Below, piece by piece: positions 25,032 through 35,499 of a stretch of DNA of 64,000 bases. The notes beneath the pieces are model-generated. The model did not search any database and was not told where the DNA came from. It saw only the letters and a list, made by a program, of their open reading frames with translations. This DNA is from Codonopsis lanceolata (taxonomy: Eukaryota > Streptophyta > Magnoliopsida > Asterales > Campanulaceae), in NCBI GenBank assembly GCA_013146195.2, contig CM028377.1, positions 5,184,239 to 5,248,238 on the forward strand. Reading direction: 5' to 3'. The translations under genes and the position numbers were made by a program. Position 1 is the first letter of the stretch, and each line of letters opens with the position of its first letter.

Positions 25032-26240
25032 TTACAGTAGGAGGAGTAGAGGATGGGGGATTATTTTGAATTGAACCAGCATTGTTTCCTGTCTCAAAAT
25101 CTCAAAATTGTTAGTAACATCAGGAGTCTTAGAAGACTCAAATAAATTTGATTCATCAAAAGTGATATGCATAGATTCAACAATTACTTGAGTTTTTCTA
25201 TTATAAACTCTATAAGCTCTACGATGCTTAGCATAACCAACAAAAATACCTTCATCAGCTTTTCCATCAAATTCACCTCTGTAATCACCACCATTGTAAT
25301 GAATGAAGCATTTGCACCCAAAGATTTTAAAGAAAGCAATGTTAGGTGTTCTACCTCTCCATATCTCATAGGGAGTCTTACCATGAAACTTGTTTATGAG
25401 AGATTTGTTTTGAGTAAAACATGTTGTGTTGATAGCTTCTGCCCAAAAATATTTTGGCAATTTTTCTTCAGCTAACATTGTTTGTCCTGCTTCAATCAAT
25501 GTCATGTTCTTTCTTTCAGCTATACCATTTTGCTGAGGTGTTCTAACTGCTGAAAAATTATGATCAATTCCATGATCATCACAGTATGTATCAATGCCAA
25601 GGTTCTTGAACTCTGTACCATTATCAGATATAACACTTATAATTTCACATTCCTTTTGAGTTTGAAGATTTCTAAATATGGAAGTGAGAATGCTATAAGT
25701 TTCATCCTTGGACTGCATCATTTCCACCCATGTATATCTTGAGTAATCATCTACAACAACCAGAGTATACCTGTTTCCTCCCAAACTTGCAGTTGTAATG
25801 GGACCAAATAAATCCATATGTAGAAGTTCAAGAATTCTTTTGGTAGAGAGACATGGTTTGGGTTTGAAAGAAGTTTTTGTTATTTTTCCTAAAATGCAAG
25901 CATCACATTTTTTGTCAGAAGGAAAATTTATGGATGGCAGACCTTTCACCAAATCTCCTTTTGAAAGTTTTGAAAGATATTTATAATTCAAATGTGAGAG
26001 TCTTTTGTGCCAAAGCCATGAGGTTTTTGAAGAATTATTTTCTACCAAACACATTTGAGTACTGATATTTAAAGAGAGTAAATCAATAGCAAAAAAATTT
26101 CTTTTTCTAGAACCAGTGAGTAAAATTTCATTTGTGATGCTATTTTTGATAAAACAGTGTGTGGAAGAGAAAGAGCAGCTCATACCTTTATCACAGAATT
26201 GTGAAATACTTAGGAGATTATGTTTCAAACCTTGTACCAA
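25032..26240 (-). CDS. Element B integrase (copia type), largest intact domain of pol
   Basis: A 402-residue open frame. It has the pre-integrase zinc motif (HKRLSH ... CDACILGK), then the catalytic core with Asp in HMDLFGP, Asp in ISDNGTEF, and Glu in NGIAERKN; the last two are separated by 35 residues, the canonical D-D35-E spacing. The core is followed by 'KTPYEIWRGRTPNIAFFKIFGCKCF' and 'GIFVGYAKHRRAYRVYN', typical of the C-terminal copia integrase. In an active element it would insert the cDNA and make the 5 bp duplication seen at this insertion. It is part of a polyprotein, with a stop just upstream in protease, so it lacks its own start. Confidence 0.9.
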   Translation of the reverse strand: MVQGLKHNLLSISQFCDKGMSCSFSSTHCFIKNSITNEILLTGSRKRNFFAIDLLSLNISTQMCLVENNSSKTSWLWHKRLSHLNYKYLSKLSKGDLVKGLPSINFPSDKKCDACILGKITKTSFKPKPCLSTKRILELLHMDLFGPITTASLGGNRYTLVVVDDYSRYTWVEMMQSKDETYSILTSIFRNLQTQKECEIISVISDNGTEFKNLGIDTYCDDHGIDHNFSAVRTPQQNGIAERKNMTLIEAGQTMLAEEKLPKYFWAEAINTTCFTQNKSLINKFHGKTPYEIWRGRTPNIAFFKIFGCKCFIHYNGGDYRGEFDGKADEGIFVGYAKHRRAYRVYNRKTQVIVESMHITFDESNLFESSKTPDVTNNFEILRQETMLVQFKIIPHPLLLLL

Positions 26241-26470
26241 TGAGACATTTTCAATTTTTACGGATCCTCTGATAATGGATCCATAGCCTCTAGTCTTTCC
26301 TTATGAGTTGTCTCCAAAAATGATAAAAGGTCCTTTGGCTGCAATAATGTTAGTAAGAAGTTCAGCTGACCCAGTCATGTGTCTGGAGCATCTACGGTCT
26401 AATATCCATATGTCAGTTGTCTGATCATCTGCCATTAAGCATACCTGAAATATGAATATTTAGATCATGG
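26241..26470 (-). pseudogene. Element B protease remnant with altered active site and a stop
   Basis: Minus-strand translation over 26405-26365 gives WILD-RR-CSRHMTG, where the family has Asp-Ser-Gly at the active site. The Asp remains, but the next two residues read Arg-Arg. Further on, 'FGDNS' is followed by a TAA stop at about 26302 in the usual 'DNSxGKTxGYG' motif. Protease cleaves the gag-pol polyprotein; here it would be inactive. Confidence 0.75.
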
Positions 26471-26476
26471 TACCCT

Positions 26477-26899
26477 TTATACTTTAGGGTCCAAATGGTT
26501 AGCTTTCTTAGGTAGCCACATCTGCCTGAAGTTAAGCATTTTGACTTTGTCAGTAGGTTTAAATTTAAACAGGCATTCATGAGATTGATGACCAAAAGTA
26601 GAACAGATATTGCACTTGTGATAACCAGGTTTATCAGTCATTTGAGGTGAATTCTTTGATTCCTTTTGATTCATCTTAGAAATCTTAGCAACAACAAAAT
26701 TTATTGGCTTGGACTTGTCAGTTGTCTTTCTTCTGAATCCTCCTCTTTTGTCAGCTGGCTGACATTTGTCAGTTGTTGTTTTAGCTGACTGATTTTGAGG
26801 CTTGTGACCAGAAGACTGACAACTGTCATTGTTCAGCTTATCCTTTTTGTTAATGGACTTCTTACGGTGATTCATGTTTTTGGGGTATTTGAATGGCAC
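26477..26899 (-). pseudogene. Element B gag-pol linker with a second zinc knuckle
   Basis: A 140-residue frame with a basic Lys/Asn/Gln-rich N-terminus. It contains CNICSTFGHQSHEC (C-x2-C-x4-H-x4-C) and MWLPKK, the marker found just upstream of protease in SIRE-type elements. Short QPADK / QSAKTTTDK segments are encoded by the element's GTCAGCTG motif. It is in another frame from the main gag. Confidence 0.7.
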
Positions 26900-27187
26900 A
26901 TCATTATAGACTGATCCCTTGTCCTTTTTCAGCAGAATCTTAGGTCCACCATTTGACTGTCTGATCTCACAGTCTTCATCTTCCTTTGAATATCCAAGAC
27001 CATGTTGGTCTTCATGATTTTTCTGTTGACTGATGATGGTTTCTACAGCAGCTTTTGACTTTGAGTAAGTATCAACAATATTGGTCAGTCGAAGATTTCT
27101 TTATACAAGGTCAGCAATCTAGGCATCCGAGATTTTTGCTTGAATCTCATGTTTTTCATTGATGCTTTTAAGTTGCATCAATTCTTT

Positions 27188-28821
27188 TTACTGAACTTTG
27201 TAAAGCTCATTGATCTTATGAAGCTCATAGTTTTCATCAGAAATTCTTTTAAAATCACCAGATAAAGAAACATGAATTCTTTTAAGTGTTTCAAACTTGG
27301 AATACATTTCTTGCATTTGTTCCAGTAAATCATCAACACTTGAGTCAGTAACCTTCTCCTCCTGCCTTTTTGACACATTGCTTATTTTGATGTCAGCAGT
27401 CCTTGGAGAAGTTGACTTGATTTTTCTTTCAGGCTGACTTATGATTCCTTGTCCATAAAATCCATTTCCTATTTTCTTATCCACAAACTGATCAGGTTTG
27501 ATGACCTTGATCAACTTGGAGTTTGTAATAGGTGAGCTTGGCAGCTCATTATCAGACTCATTTGAATATTTTGGACTAGGAAACTCATTTTCTGAATCAT
27601 ATATTGATGATTCTGCAACAAGACACAGATTTGCTTCTTGCTCAAAATCAGCAGATTCATCTTCAGAATCTGTCTCAATCCATGTTGTAAGATTTTGATC
27701 TTCAGTAACCAAACCCTTTTGTTTTTCAAAATTCCTAGGAGCTCTTTTGTAATACTCATTTTTTGTAAAAGGACAGTTTGAAGCAAAATGACCAGGTTTT
27801 CTACAGTTGAAACATAATAGCTTTTCTTTCTCAACCTTGTCTTCATTAGTTTTGAAGTAAGGCTTTTGAAAGTTTGAAGTAGAAGGTCTTTGGAAGCTTG
27901 AGGAAGGTTTTTGAGGATTTGAGGAAGACTTTTGAAAGTTTGCTGAAGGTTTTTGAAAGTTCTTTTTAAAAGATTTATACTTTCTAAATTGTCTAGCAAA
28001 AGCAGAAAATTCATCTTCATCAAAGTCATCATCTGACAGAGATGTAGAAGTTTTGGGTATTTCTTCTTTGGCTTGAAGAGATATACCTTTAAAATTTTTC
28101 TCAATTTCTTGAGTTTTGAGAACTTCCTTTTCATAGATTTTTAGACTCGTAACAAGACTACGTATATGAGTTTTGTTCAAGTCTCTTGCTTCCTTAATGG
28201 CAGTGACCTTAACATGCCATCTTCTTCCCAAGCTACTAAGAAAACACATATTCAAGTCTTTCATACTATAGACTTTACCAAAAGAAGAACATCTATTACT
28301 TACCTCGAGAAATCTGTCGTAGGCATTCTTTAATGAATCTTTTGGGCCCTTCTTGAAGGCATCAAACTCTTGTATGCAATCATAGAGTTTGTTGTCCTTG
28401 GTGTTTTGGTCTCCTTCCACATATTCAACAAGAGCATCCCATATTCTTTGGCGGTCACACAGTCATAGATTTGTTTGTAGTTTTCATCAGGTACAACACT
28501 TGATAGAATGTGTACAGCTCTGGCATCTAGTCCATCAGTAATTTTATCTTCCTCAGTCCATTCTGATTGAGGCTTGAGGACATATTCTTCATCTTCCGGA
28601 GCAAGAGGATTTATGGTGTCATCATCTGCAGTAGTAGATTTACCAACTTTAGTTTTAATTTTCATAGGTTGCATAGGACCACCTCTTACACATTCCATTA
28701 ATCGTTTATCTATGTTGTTCATATATCTTGTAATTCTTTTCTTCCAGATATCAAAGTGATCTTCATCAAAAATGGGTACTTGAGTAACATTATTTGATTG
28801 AAAAGCTTTTAGAGTTGCCAT
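27188..28821 (-). pseudogene. Element B gag (UBN2 type), one frameshift
   Basis: The start codon ATG at 28821 follows the primer site by about 55 bases. The first frame (28821-28330) has 'VPIFDEDHFDIWKKRITRYM', the gag N-terminal domain, and 'WTEEDKITDGLDARAVHIL'. At about 28390-28420 a frameshift moves translation to the frame that runs to 27188 with 'LKNAYDRFLEVSNRC', 'VTAIKEARDLNKT', an FQKPS-type repeat linker (FQKPSANFQKSSSNPQKPSS), and the knuckle CFNCRKPGHFASNC. The tail is acidic, then helical. Gag would form the particle. Apart from the frameshift it is well preserved. Confidence 0.85.
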
Positions 28822-28875
28822 GATCGAGCTTTCAAGCTGTTAGGCTTGGAAAAATAGTTTTTCAAAAAAAAGCAG

Positions 28876-28887
28876 GCTCTGATACCA
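28876..28887 (-). promoter_or_regulatory. Primer binding site of element B (initiator tRNA-Met)
   Basis: Minus strand TGGTATCAGAGC, two bases inside the 5' LTR, complementary to the 3' end of plant initiator tRNA-Met. Confidence 0.9.
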
Positions 28888-28889
28888 AT

Positions 28890-29940
28890 TGTAAGTCCAG
28901 AAGGCAACAAACAATGCTAGAGGGGGGGTGAATAGCCTTTTAAAACTTCGAGGGTTGATTTGTAAAACTTTTAAAGTTGGCAGCGGAAAACTGGTTTTGT
29001 CAGTCAGGTGATATTGGTCAGCTGACTGACGCTTTTAAAATGTCTTAAGCTGATGAAAATTGGTCAGCTGGCTGACACAACGATTTTTCAAAGAAGTTTG
29101 TTGTTAAAGGTAGATCACTGACAATGAAGAGGAAACTGAAAAACAATTTACTAGAACAAATAAGTAAACATTATGTTAGAACTGGTTGACACTTAATCAG
29201 TTGAAAACTTCTTAAGTGTTAGGTAAGTTTGCAAGAGTAAAAATAATGGCTGACAAAATCAATTGAAGTGGTTCACATATAAACTGCTACGTCCACTACC
29301 AAGCTGGTCAGGGTTGGATTTTGAAGTGCACTAATTTTATTAAAAATCTGATTGATCTCTAATGGATTAGTGTACAACAAAGACCAGTGTTCATAGAGAA
29401 TGATTGAGTAACAATCAATCTCGTGAGACAAACTGACTGATTTCAAAATGATATGAAAAAGATCACTTAGTGTTTTCCTGAACAATAACTAGAAAGAATT
29501 GTACAAGAATGATTATCTAGCTATGGTTTTTAAGAAGACTAAGGCACCGAGAGAATTTCTTGAGAGTATAAGGCTTCAGACTTCTATATCTTCAAAAATG
29601 CTTCCAGTGGGCATTTATAGATGAACTTCAAGAGTAACCCGTTAGGAACACATTTTGAATTTGAAAATGTGTTTGGCAGAGTATATATCTTCAAAAGATC
29701 GCAAAAGATCTTGGGAAAGAATATCTAACAGAGTATCTACCAAAAACATAAAATGAGAAAGTGTCAGTACAAGTATTAGTTCAATCAAATAAGGAAAGCA
29801 AGCTGACACTTAAAACGTTAGGGTCAGCTAAAACAAGTAACTGACAAGAAATTACAAGCTGACCAAAATATCTTTAAGCTTTTGGCTGACAATCAAGTGG
29901 AATGATTTTAAGCAAATTTAATTTAATGCAAGATTCAATA
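28890..29940 (-). repeat. 5' LTR of copia element B (1051 bp)
   Basis: It matches 17624-18675 with a few percent difference by eye. It ends GATTCAATA instead of GATTCAACA, and a perfect TGAAG duplication follows. ATTTATA at 29613-29619 gives a minus-strand TATAAAT, the likely promoter of the genomic RNA. Confidence 0.88.
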
Positions 29941-29945
29941 TGAAG

Positions 29946-30269
29946 GGCATCCCAAACATCTTTGGCAGAGTCATAATTTGCAATAACTCTGAAGGTGTTG
30001 GCATCTAAGGCCTTGTATATGGCTGAAAGAGCCTTAGAATTAATCGAAACAATGGTTCTATCTTGAGTGGTCCAATTTTCCTCACTAGTGATTTTAACAT
30101 CTCTATCATTATCAGTAGTCTTAGGAGGAGTCCACCCATTCAGAACAGCAAGCCACGCTCTCTCATCAATTGATTTGATGAAGATACACATCTTAACTTT
30201 CGAAATAGAATAATTCTCATTAGTCAAAGTTGGAGGACGAACAACATTCTCATATTGAGAATCCATCAC
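29946..30269 (-). pseudogene. Element A gag, N-terminal part
   Basis: It starts at ATG 30269, 40 bases after the primer site. It shows 'RPPTLTNENYSISKVKMCIFIKS', 'AWLAVLNGW', 'NSKALSAIYKAL' and ends in 'SAKDVWDAL' right at the TGAAG duplication. That is the N-terminal domain of copia gag, with the downstream part at 16520-17618. The two parts are cleanly parted by element B, which proves the nesting order. Confidence 0.85.
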
Positions 30270-30309
30270 GGCTACAACCAGAATAAACTCTTAGTGTCGT
30301 CAAGAGAAG

Positions 30310-30321
30310 GCTCTGATACCA
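30310..30321 (-). promoter_or_regulatory. Primer binding site of element A (initiator tRNA-Met)
   Basis: Minus strand TGGTATCAGAGC, two bases from the inner edge of the 5' LTR. Confidence 0.9.
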
Positions 30322-30323
30322 AT

Positions 30324-30910
30324 TGAAAGAACAAAAGTAGCTAGGATTCTCAAGAGAAGCCAATGTAGTTTCCAATGTAGCTTCCGATGTAGCTACAATG
30401 GAAGTCACAATGGTCAGAAACATAAAATAGCGGAAGACTTAATTATAAAGCAGCAAATGTATGCACAAAGGTTTACCAAACAATCTACAAGCCTATGCTT
30501 GTAGATCTAGCCTCATGGCCAAAAAGATTTCACTTAAAAAGAATGTGAAATCACCAAACAAATACTCTCACAAGACAACAAGACTTGGAGAGCAAAAACC
30601 CCCACAGAAAAACAGGTATAGAAAACGTGGGAAGAAACAAGCAGCTTCCTAAAATCAGCTAGGAAGACAAAACAGTTCCAGCAGTTTTCAATGTAGCTTC
30701 TGATGTAGCTACATTGGAAGCTACATTCAAATTCTGCACAATTCTGGAATTATGAACAACCTCTGAAATCTGAATTTTTCTCCTCTGAATATTCTGCTCT
30801 GAATTTTCTGCTCTCTATATGTATGTTCAGCCGTTCCTCATGTCTCCTATTTATAATGTGGAGGTGACCTACAAAAAAAGGAAGCAAACTCCAACAAGGA
30901 AAAGGACTAG
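30324..30910 (-). repeat. 5' LTR of element A, truncated at a LINE 5' end
   Basis: It matches 13128-13740. It stops near 30910, where the 3' LTR continues for another 335 bases to 14075. The LINE begins at the break, so LINE insertion split the LTR; the rest would lie beyond the LINE and is lost in or behind the gap. The TATTTATA promoter motif is at 30848-30855. Confidence 0.8.
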
Positions 30911-30991
30911 TCTCTCAAATTTTCTCTTTCTAGGATCTCTCTCACGGTGAAACCCTAATTAGGTTTTCCTCTTATACTGCCGCGGGGCGGC

Positions 30992-33900
30992 ATGGACATG
31001 GGGGCTCCTCCACTGGTGGTGACATCGACGGCCCAGGTCTCCACTCCTCCTCTCGGTACTACCACTCCTTCTCCTGTAGTTCCTGCCACGTCTACTACAC
31101 TTCCAACGTCCTCTGCGACTGTTGTTGGAAACCCTAAAGCCTATGTTGGCACGTCTCAACCTGTTCTTCAAGCTATTCCTTTAGCCCCACGACAAGTGAA
31201 ATCTTTTCATGGTGAACCAGGATGCATCTTTTGCCCGCTAGAGGTTGACACTGCTGCTAAGCAGTTCTCTAACACCATAGTCCTGAAGTTTTCGGTTGGC
31301 CGACTATTTGTTTTTCCTATTCAGGCAGACATAGCTCAATCGTGGAAGCTTAAGGGTCCTTTTGTTGTTGGACTTCTGGATCCTCGCCACGTTATGGTCC
31401 ATCTTTCCTCCTTAGAGGACTTGGTTTTGGCTTTATCTAAGGAATCACACATGATTCAGTCTAGCATGTATCGCTCCTTTCGTTGGTCCCCCGATTTTAC
31501 CTTTCGTAAGGATACAACGACAGTTGCAGTTTGGGTACGTCTTCATCTGTAACGCCCCATAATCTTGCATGTGCATTCTATGCTTGTCTTCTTACTTTCT
31601 TGGTTGATTGTGAGCATGCTTACTTGTTATATAAATGTCTTAGAATCATTCATAGATCATTTTAGAAGTTCATAACATGTTTAGAATCACATAAACTTGT
31701 TTGTAGAATCGCCGGTTTAATCGCGTTGAATTTAGCCTTAGCGATTCCTCTCGTTGCTCGTATTTGCTTCTATTTCGACGTACGAAGTGTTCGTTGAGTT
31801 CTTGGCTTTATATTCAAGTCTTAATCAAGTTGAAACAAACCTTTTTCATGCCCAAGACATCCTAGTTTGATTGGCGTTTGATTGTAGTTTGATCCGTTGT
31901 TCATTAAATCGCGTGGTTCGCGCCTTGTCCTAGCTTGTTCAGGGGTTGTTCGGTGCGTTTCCGACGTGTTTTGAGTAGAGGTTAGACCTTAGAATGGTTT
32001 CCCAAAAGTTTGGGACCATTTAGATCAAGTTTGAATCAAGTTTTAGAGGTTACGGAGCCGAGGCGGCATGGGAGGCGGTGAGGCGCCCGCCTCAAATCAG
32101 GGGAGCAGCAATTCTTGAATGGTCGAACTTTGGGGAAGGCTCAGTTGAGGCGGCCGCATGGGCCTAGGTGAGCGCCCGCCTCACTTGCTCCGCTACGGGA
32201 AATTTTCTCCTGTTTCGGAATTTGACGATTTGTTCACTTCAAACCCCTACTTAAACCTATCCTAAACCTCCCTAACCCTTCCTACTTAAGTCCTAACATC
32301 CCTAACTAATTTTAATGATGGATTAAGAAGGCTTGTTGATCATCCAAACCTTATCCTAAGAATCTCAAAGGGACCACAAGTGGTTGACACATGTCCCACT
32401 CAAGAATTAGACCAATATAAGCCCCAATTCAGATTTTTGACCCTCATTCTCACCCTCTCTCTTCCAAAAACGAATTTCATCTCTCTCAAGGTTCTTCCAT
32501 GGCTTCTTGGAGCTAAACCCTTCATCTTCAATCATTCATTCATCCTTTGCCCAAGAGCCTTTCATTAAAGTTGAAGAGCTCATCATGGGGAGCATTTCCA
32601 TCCGAATAGTTTCTTCTATTTCCTTCTTTGGTGAATAACTAGTAAGTTACTCTCTTCTTCATCTTCCTCTTTAGTTCTCATTGACCCTAAGGAAACAAAG
32701 CCTATGGTGGTTGAGGTCAATGAGGACACATGTTATGCTTCCTATGCTATCTTCATGTATGTTGGGATTTTGATCTTGTTAGGAGCATGTATAGGAAGGT
32801 TTCTTGTCTATGAAAGTATATAAAACTCTTGTATCATGATTATGTGGGACTTTGAACATGTTAGAAACATGTATGGTAATTGTTGATGAAAATGTTGTTA
32901 AGTGCTAATGGCCTAAATTGAGCTTACATGAGATGTGGTATGTTGAATGTGTTATATCTTCAATTTTGGACTCTATGATGAACATGTATCATATTATTAT
33001 GCCTTGGTAAATTTATGACCTTGAAGAACTTAGTAATGAACTAGGTTGAGATATGAAGCACGTAGCTTCAATTACCCTAAATTTGGGAATTTAGAGCAAA
33101 GACTCATCGGAGTCGATTCTAGGGAAGATTTGAACTTGATAAACCCTAATTTCAATCCCTACGAAGTTTGGACAACGTTTGGTCAAGTTTACTCAATGTT
33201 TAGTTGAGATCATTTATGTACATTTGAAACCGTTATGATTATTTGGTTATGAGCAATTGATTGCCTTGACTTGGTTTATTGTAGAGAATTATACCCTACT
33301 TGGTCGGTTGAGTTCGCTCTTGTCGAATTCGATCATTATTTGGTCTTTACGAGTAAACATCTACTTGAGCATTGCATTAAGTCCAGCTGGCACTATTTGG
33401 TTTGATTTTTATGTCAGGGTAGGACGATGTATAGCCTTCACGAATTGAGAGATTCGTGCTCGCTATGGATCGCCGTACCTGGGACCTCACACACCCCTCC
33501 ATTGTAGGCCGCAATGGGGAAGTAGCCCCTTTGCCGTATCAATAAGTGCGTCACTGGCTGCTATTAGCCGGCGGAGTTCGGTATATCGATGCAACGTCAC
33601 GAGCATCGTAGTCACGATATTGGGTTAACAAACTATTTTGCAGGAGCTACGAAGCGGCCGTGCCTATATCATATCCTACTTGTATGATTTACTTTCCCGC
33701 ACTTACGTGAATAATGTGCTAAGTGCTATATGATGAACGTGAACAATAATTGTGATAAATGCCATGTTATAACATGATCATGCATTTTAGTAACTTACTA
33801 AGTCTTTCGACTTACCCTATTTGTTTGCTTTGTCTTTCCTTAGATCCGAGCCGAGGAGACGGTCCACGTTAGACCCGCTTATCCCGTTTGGTTGGTTGTA

Positions 33901-35499
33901 TTCGCAAGGTTGATATTTTGGACTTCTATTAGTTAACCTTTTATTTTGGAAAGGACGTTGGGAAGCAAGTCATGTAGACTTGGCTTGGGATTTATGTTGT
34001 TTTGATGTTGTTGTAACTTAACTACTTAATACTTGTAATCTTTTGGTAAGCCGACTTATATGTCGAGCCTGTTTATATGTGTATGGTTCACTACGGTTTT
34101 CTTCCGCTAAAGCTCGTTTAATTTTGTTGTTGTAGTTGTCTCCGGCATGTTGTGGTCGTTGAGGTTATTATAAGCATGTGTTAATAATTGTAGGAGTAGT
34201 TGTTGGGTTCCGGCTGTGACGTCGCCGATGACTTGTTTATTTTAGGTTGTTTTTCCGGCCAAGTGTAGCCGAGTTGTTGTTTGTATGCGATGTTGCGCCA
34301 CATGAATTTTAAAATCCTCCTTGTGCATGCTTATGTGTTTAACTTGTTTACTTGGACGGCGCGATTCGGGATCTCGCATTGGGGTCCGGGTCGGGCTGTC
34401 ACATCATCAGTTGCCCTTGACTTATTTCAACCCATATTTCCTTCAATTCATTGGTAACTCCTTGGGTAAATTCCTTCGAGCAGATGATAAAACGCTAGCC
34501 TTAACTCGCCCCATGTTTGCCCGTATCTGTGTTGAGATGGATGTGTCTGAACCTCTCCCGACTCGTTTCTGGATTGGTACTAGCAAGGAGGAGGGTTTCT
34601 GGCAGTCTCTTGATTTTGAAGGTAACATTCACTATTGTGTGGGTTGTGGCCTACTTGGTCACACCAAGGCGGTTTGTCGGAAAGGCAAGCGTAATACTGC
34701 TCATCCTTCCAGCTTGAAACCTGACATGACTAGGGAGCCTGGTCAGGCTGGAGTTTGTCTGCCGACTCCTATTAACAAAGGTAAGGATGTTGTTGTGGAT
34801 AGTACGCCTAAGTCTCCCAATACTGTAGTCGGGATGGTAAACAATAAGATTTTGGTTCCAGTTGTCCCTCCGTTACAACAGAATGTTTCTACCTCTATGG
34901 CGAAGGATTCTCAGGGCTGTGATAAAGATATCGAGCATAATGCTAGCATTAATAGTATGGGAGGGAAGAATACTGTGATCAATAGGACAAATAATCCACC
35001 AGTGTCATCTTCCGATAACCCGTTACGATCCCACAATGAGGGAATCACTGTGTGTAACCCCTTTGCAGTGCTTGAAGATTTAGATGACGATGAGGAGGTT
35101 ATTACGGTTAGCAAGGATGCCAATGTTGCCCAGGTGGAGCAGGGACAGGAACCTCTCAATAATGATCCATGTTTGGTTGATGAATGGTGTAACAGATGGA
35201 AGGATGTTCTTCATTGTAATCCTTTATATGGTAGACGCGTTGTTTCTGAGAATGGAGACGTTGAAGAGCTGGCTGATATTAAAGGGTCAATGACTGACTT
35301 GGATATGGATAATATTGTGGTAAGACCTTGTTTCCTTCAGTATTGTAAGGATCTCCATAAACAAAGGAAGAAGGTTGTTTTTGCAAACCAGAATGTTCGA
35401 CTAGGGCTGCAGCCAAAGCCCGGGCCACTCTCTCTCAATAATTTTTTTACGTCGATGTTTATTTGGAATGCTCGGGGAGTCTGTAACAGACGCACCTGA
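30992..35499 (+). pseudogene. LINE ORF1 (DUF4283-like with CCHC knuckle), split by a solo LTR
   Basis: Coding parts are 30992-31547 and 34409-35499. The first starts MDMGAPPLVV, has a Pro/Thr/Ser-rich leader, and then the domain usual in plant LINE ORF1 with 'ALSKESHMIQSSMYRSFRWSPDF' and 'VWVRLH'. After the solo LTR it resumes with 'LPLTYFNPYFLQFIGNSLGKFL', 'RPMFARICVEMDVSEPLP' and the knuckle CVGCGLLGHTKAVC. The remaining tail is low complexity. Removing the LTR and one TCATC copy restores the frame exactly. The protein would bind LINE RNA. The ORF continues in frame into the start of ORF2 until a TGA at 35497. Confidence 0.85.
31548..34403 (+). mobile_element. Solo LTR, Tekay/Del-like family, copy 2 (2856 bp)
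   Basis: Starts TGTAACGCCCCATAATC and ends GGTCGGGCTGTCACA, with a perfect duplication TCATC at 31543-31547 and 34404-34408. It is colinear with 566-3394. Its insertion into LINE ORF1 gives an independent proof of the exact ends, because the protein reads on across the empty site. Confidence 0.88.

Larger units (their letters stand above)
17624..29940 (-). mobile_element. Ty1-copia element B, SIRE-like, 12.3 kb, full length but inactivated
   Basis: Two LTRs of about 1.05 kb (17624-18675 and 28890-29940) are flanked by a perfect TGAAG duplication at 17619-17623 and 29941-29945, which lies inside gag of element A. The minus-strand order is 5' LTR, primer site for initiator tRNA-Met, gag, protease, integrase, RT, RNase H, a 1 kb spacer, a long extra coding region in the env position, polypurine tract and 3' LTR. 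The extra region and overall size fit the SIRE/Maximus lineage. Frameshifts and stops in gag, protease, RT and the extra region make it non-autonomous. The LTRs differ by only a few percent by eye, so the insertion is fairly young. Confidence 0.88.
13128..30910 (-). mobile_element. Ty1-copia element A (deleted, SIRE-like), split by element B
   Basis: Reading on the minus strand: 5' LTR (30910-30324, truncated), initiator-Met primer site (30321-30310), gag (30269-29946, continued at 17618), zinc knuckle (16416-16159), a pol remnant (16098-15340), non-coding 3' part, polypurine tract and 3' LTR (14075-13128). Without element B and its duplicated site it is about 5.5 kb. Protease, integrase and most of RT are absent, so it could move only with enzymes supplied in trans. 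The outer target duplication cannot be tested because the 5' LTR end is replaced by a LINE start and then the assembly gap. The candidate left duplication is AAATA at 13123-13127. Confidence 0.8.

Noticed and set aside
18008..29485. The same 70-residue frame twice (18008-18220 and 29273-29485, minus)
   Set aside because: Both lie at the same place in the two LTRs of element B. LTR identity explains the conservation.
30461..30652. 63-residue plus-strand frame in the element A 5' LTR
   Set aside because: It is opposite to the element's transcription and is not kept in the 3' LTR.
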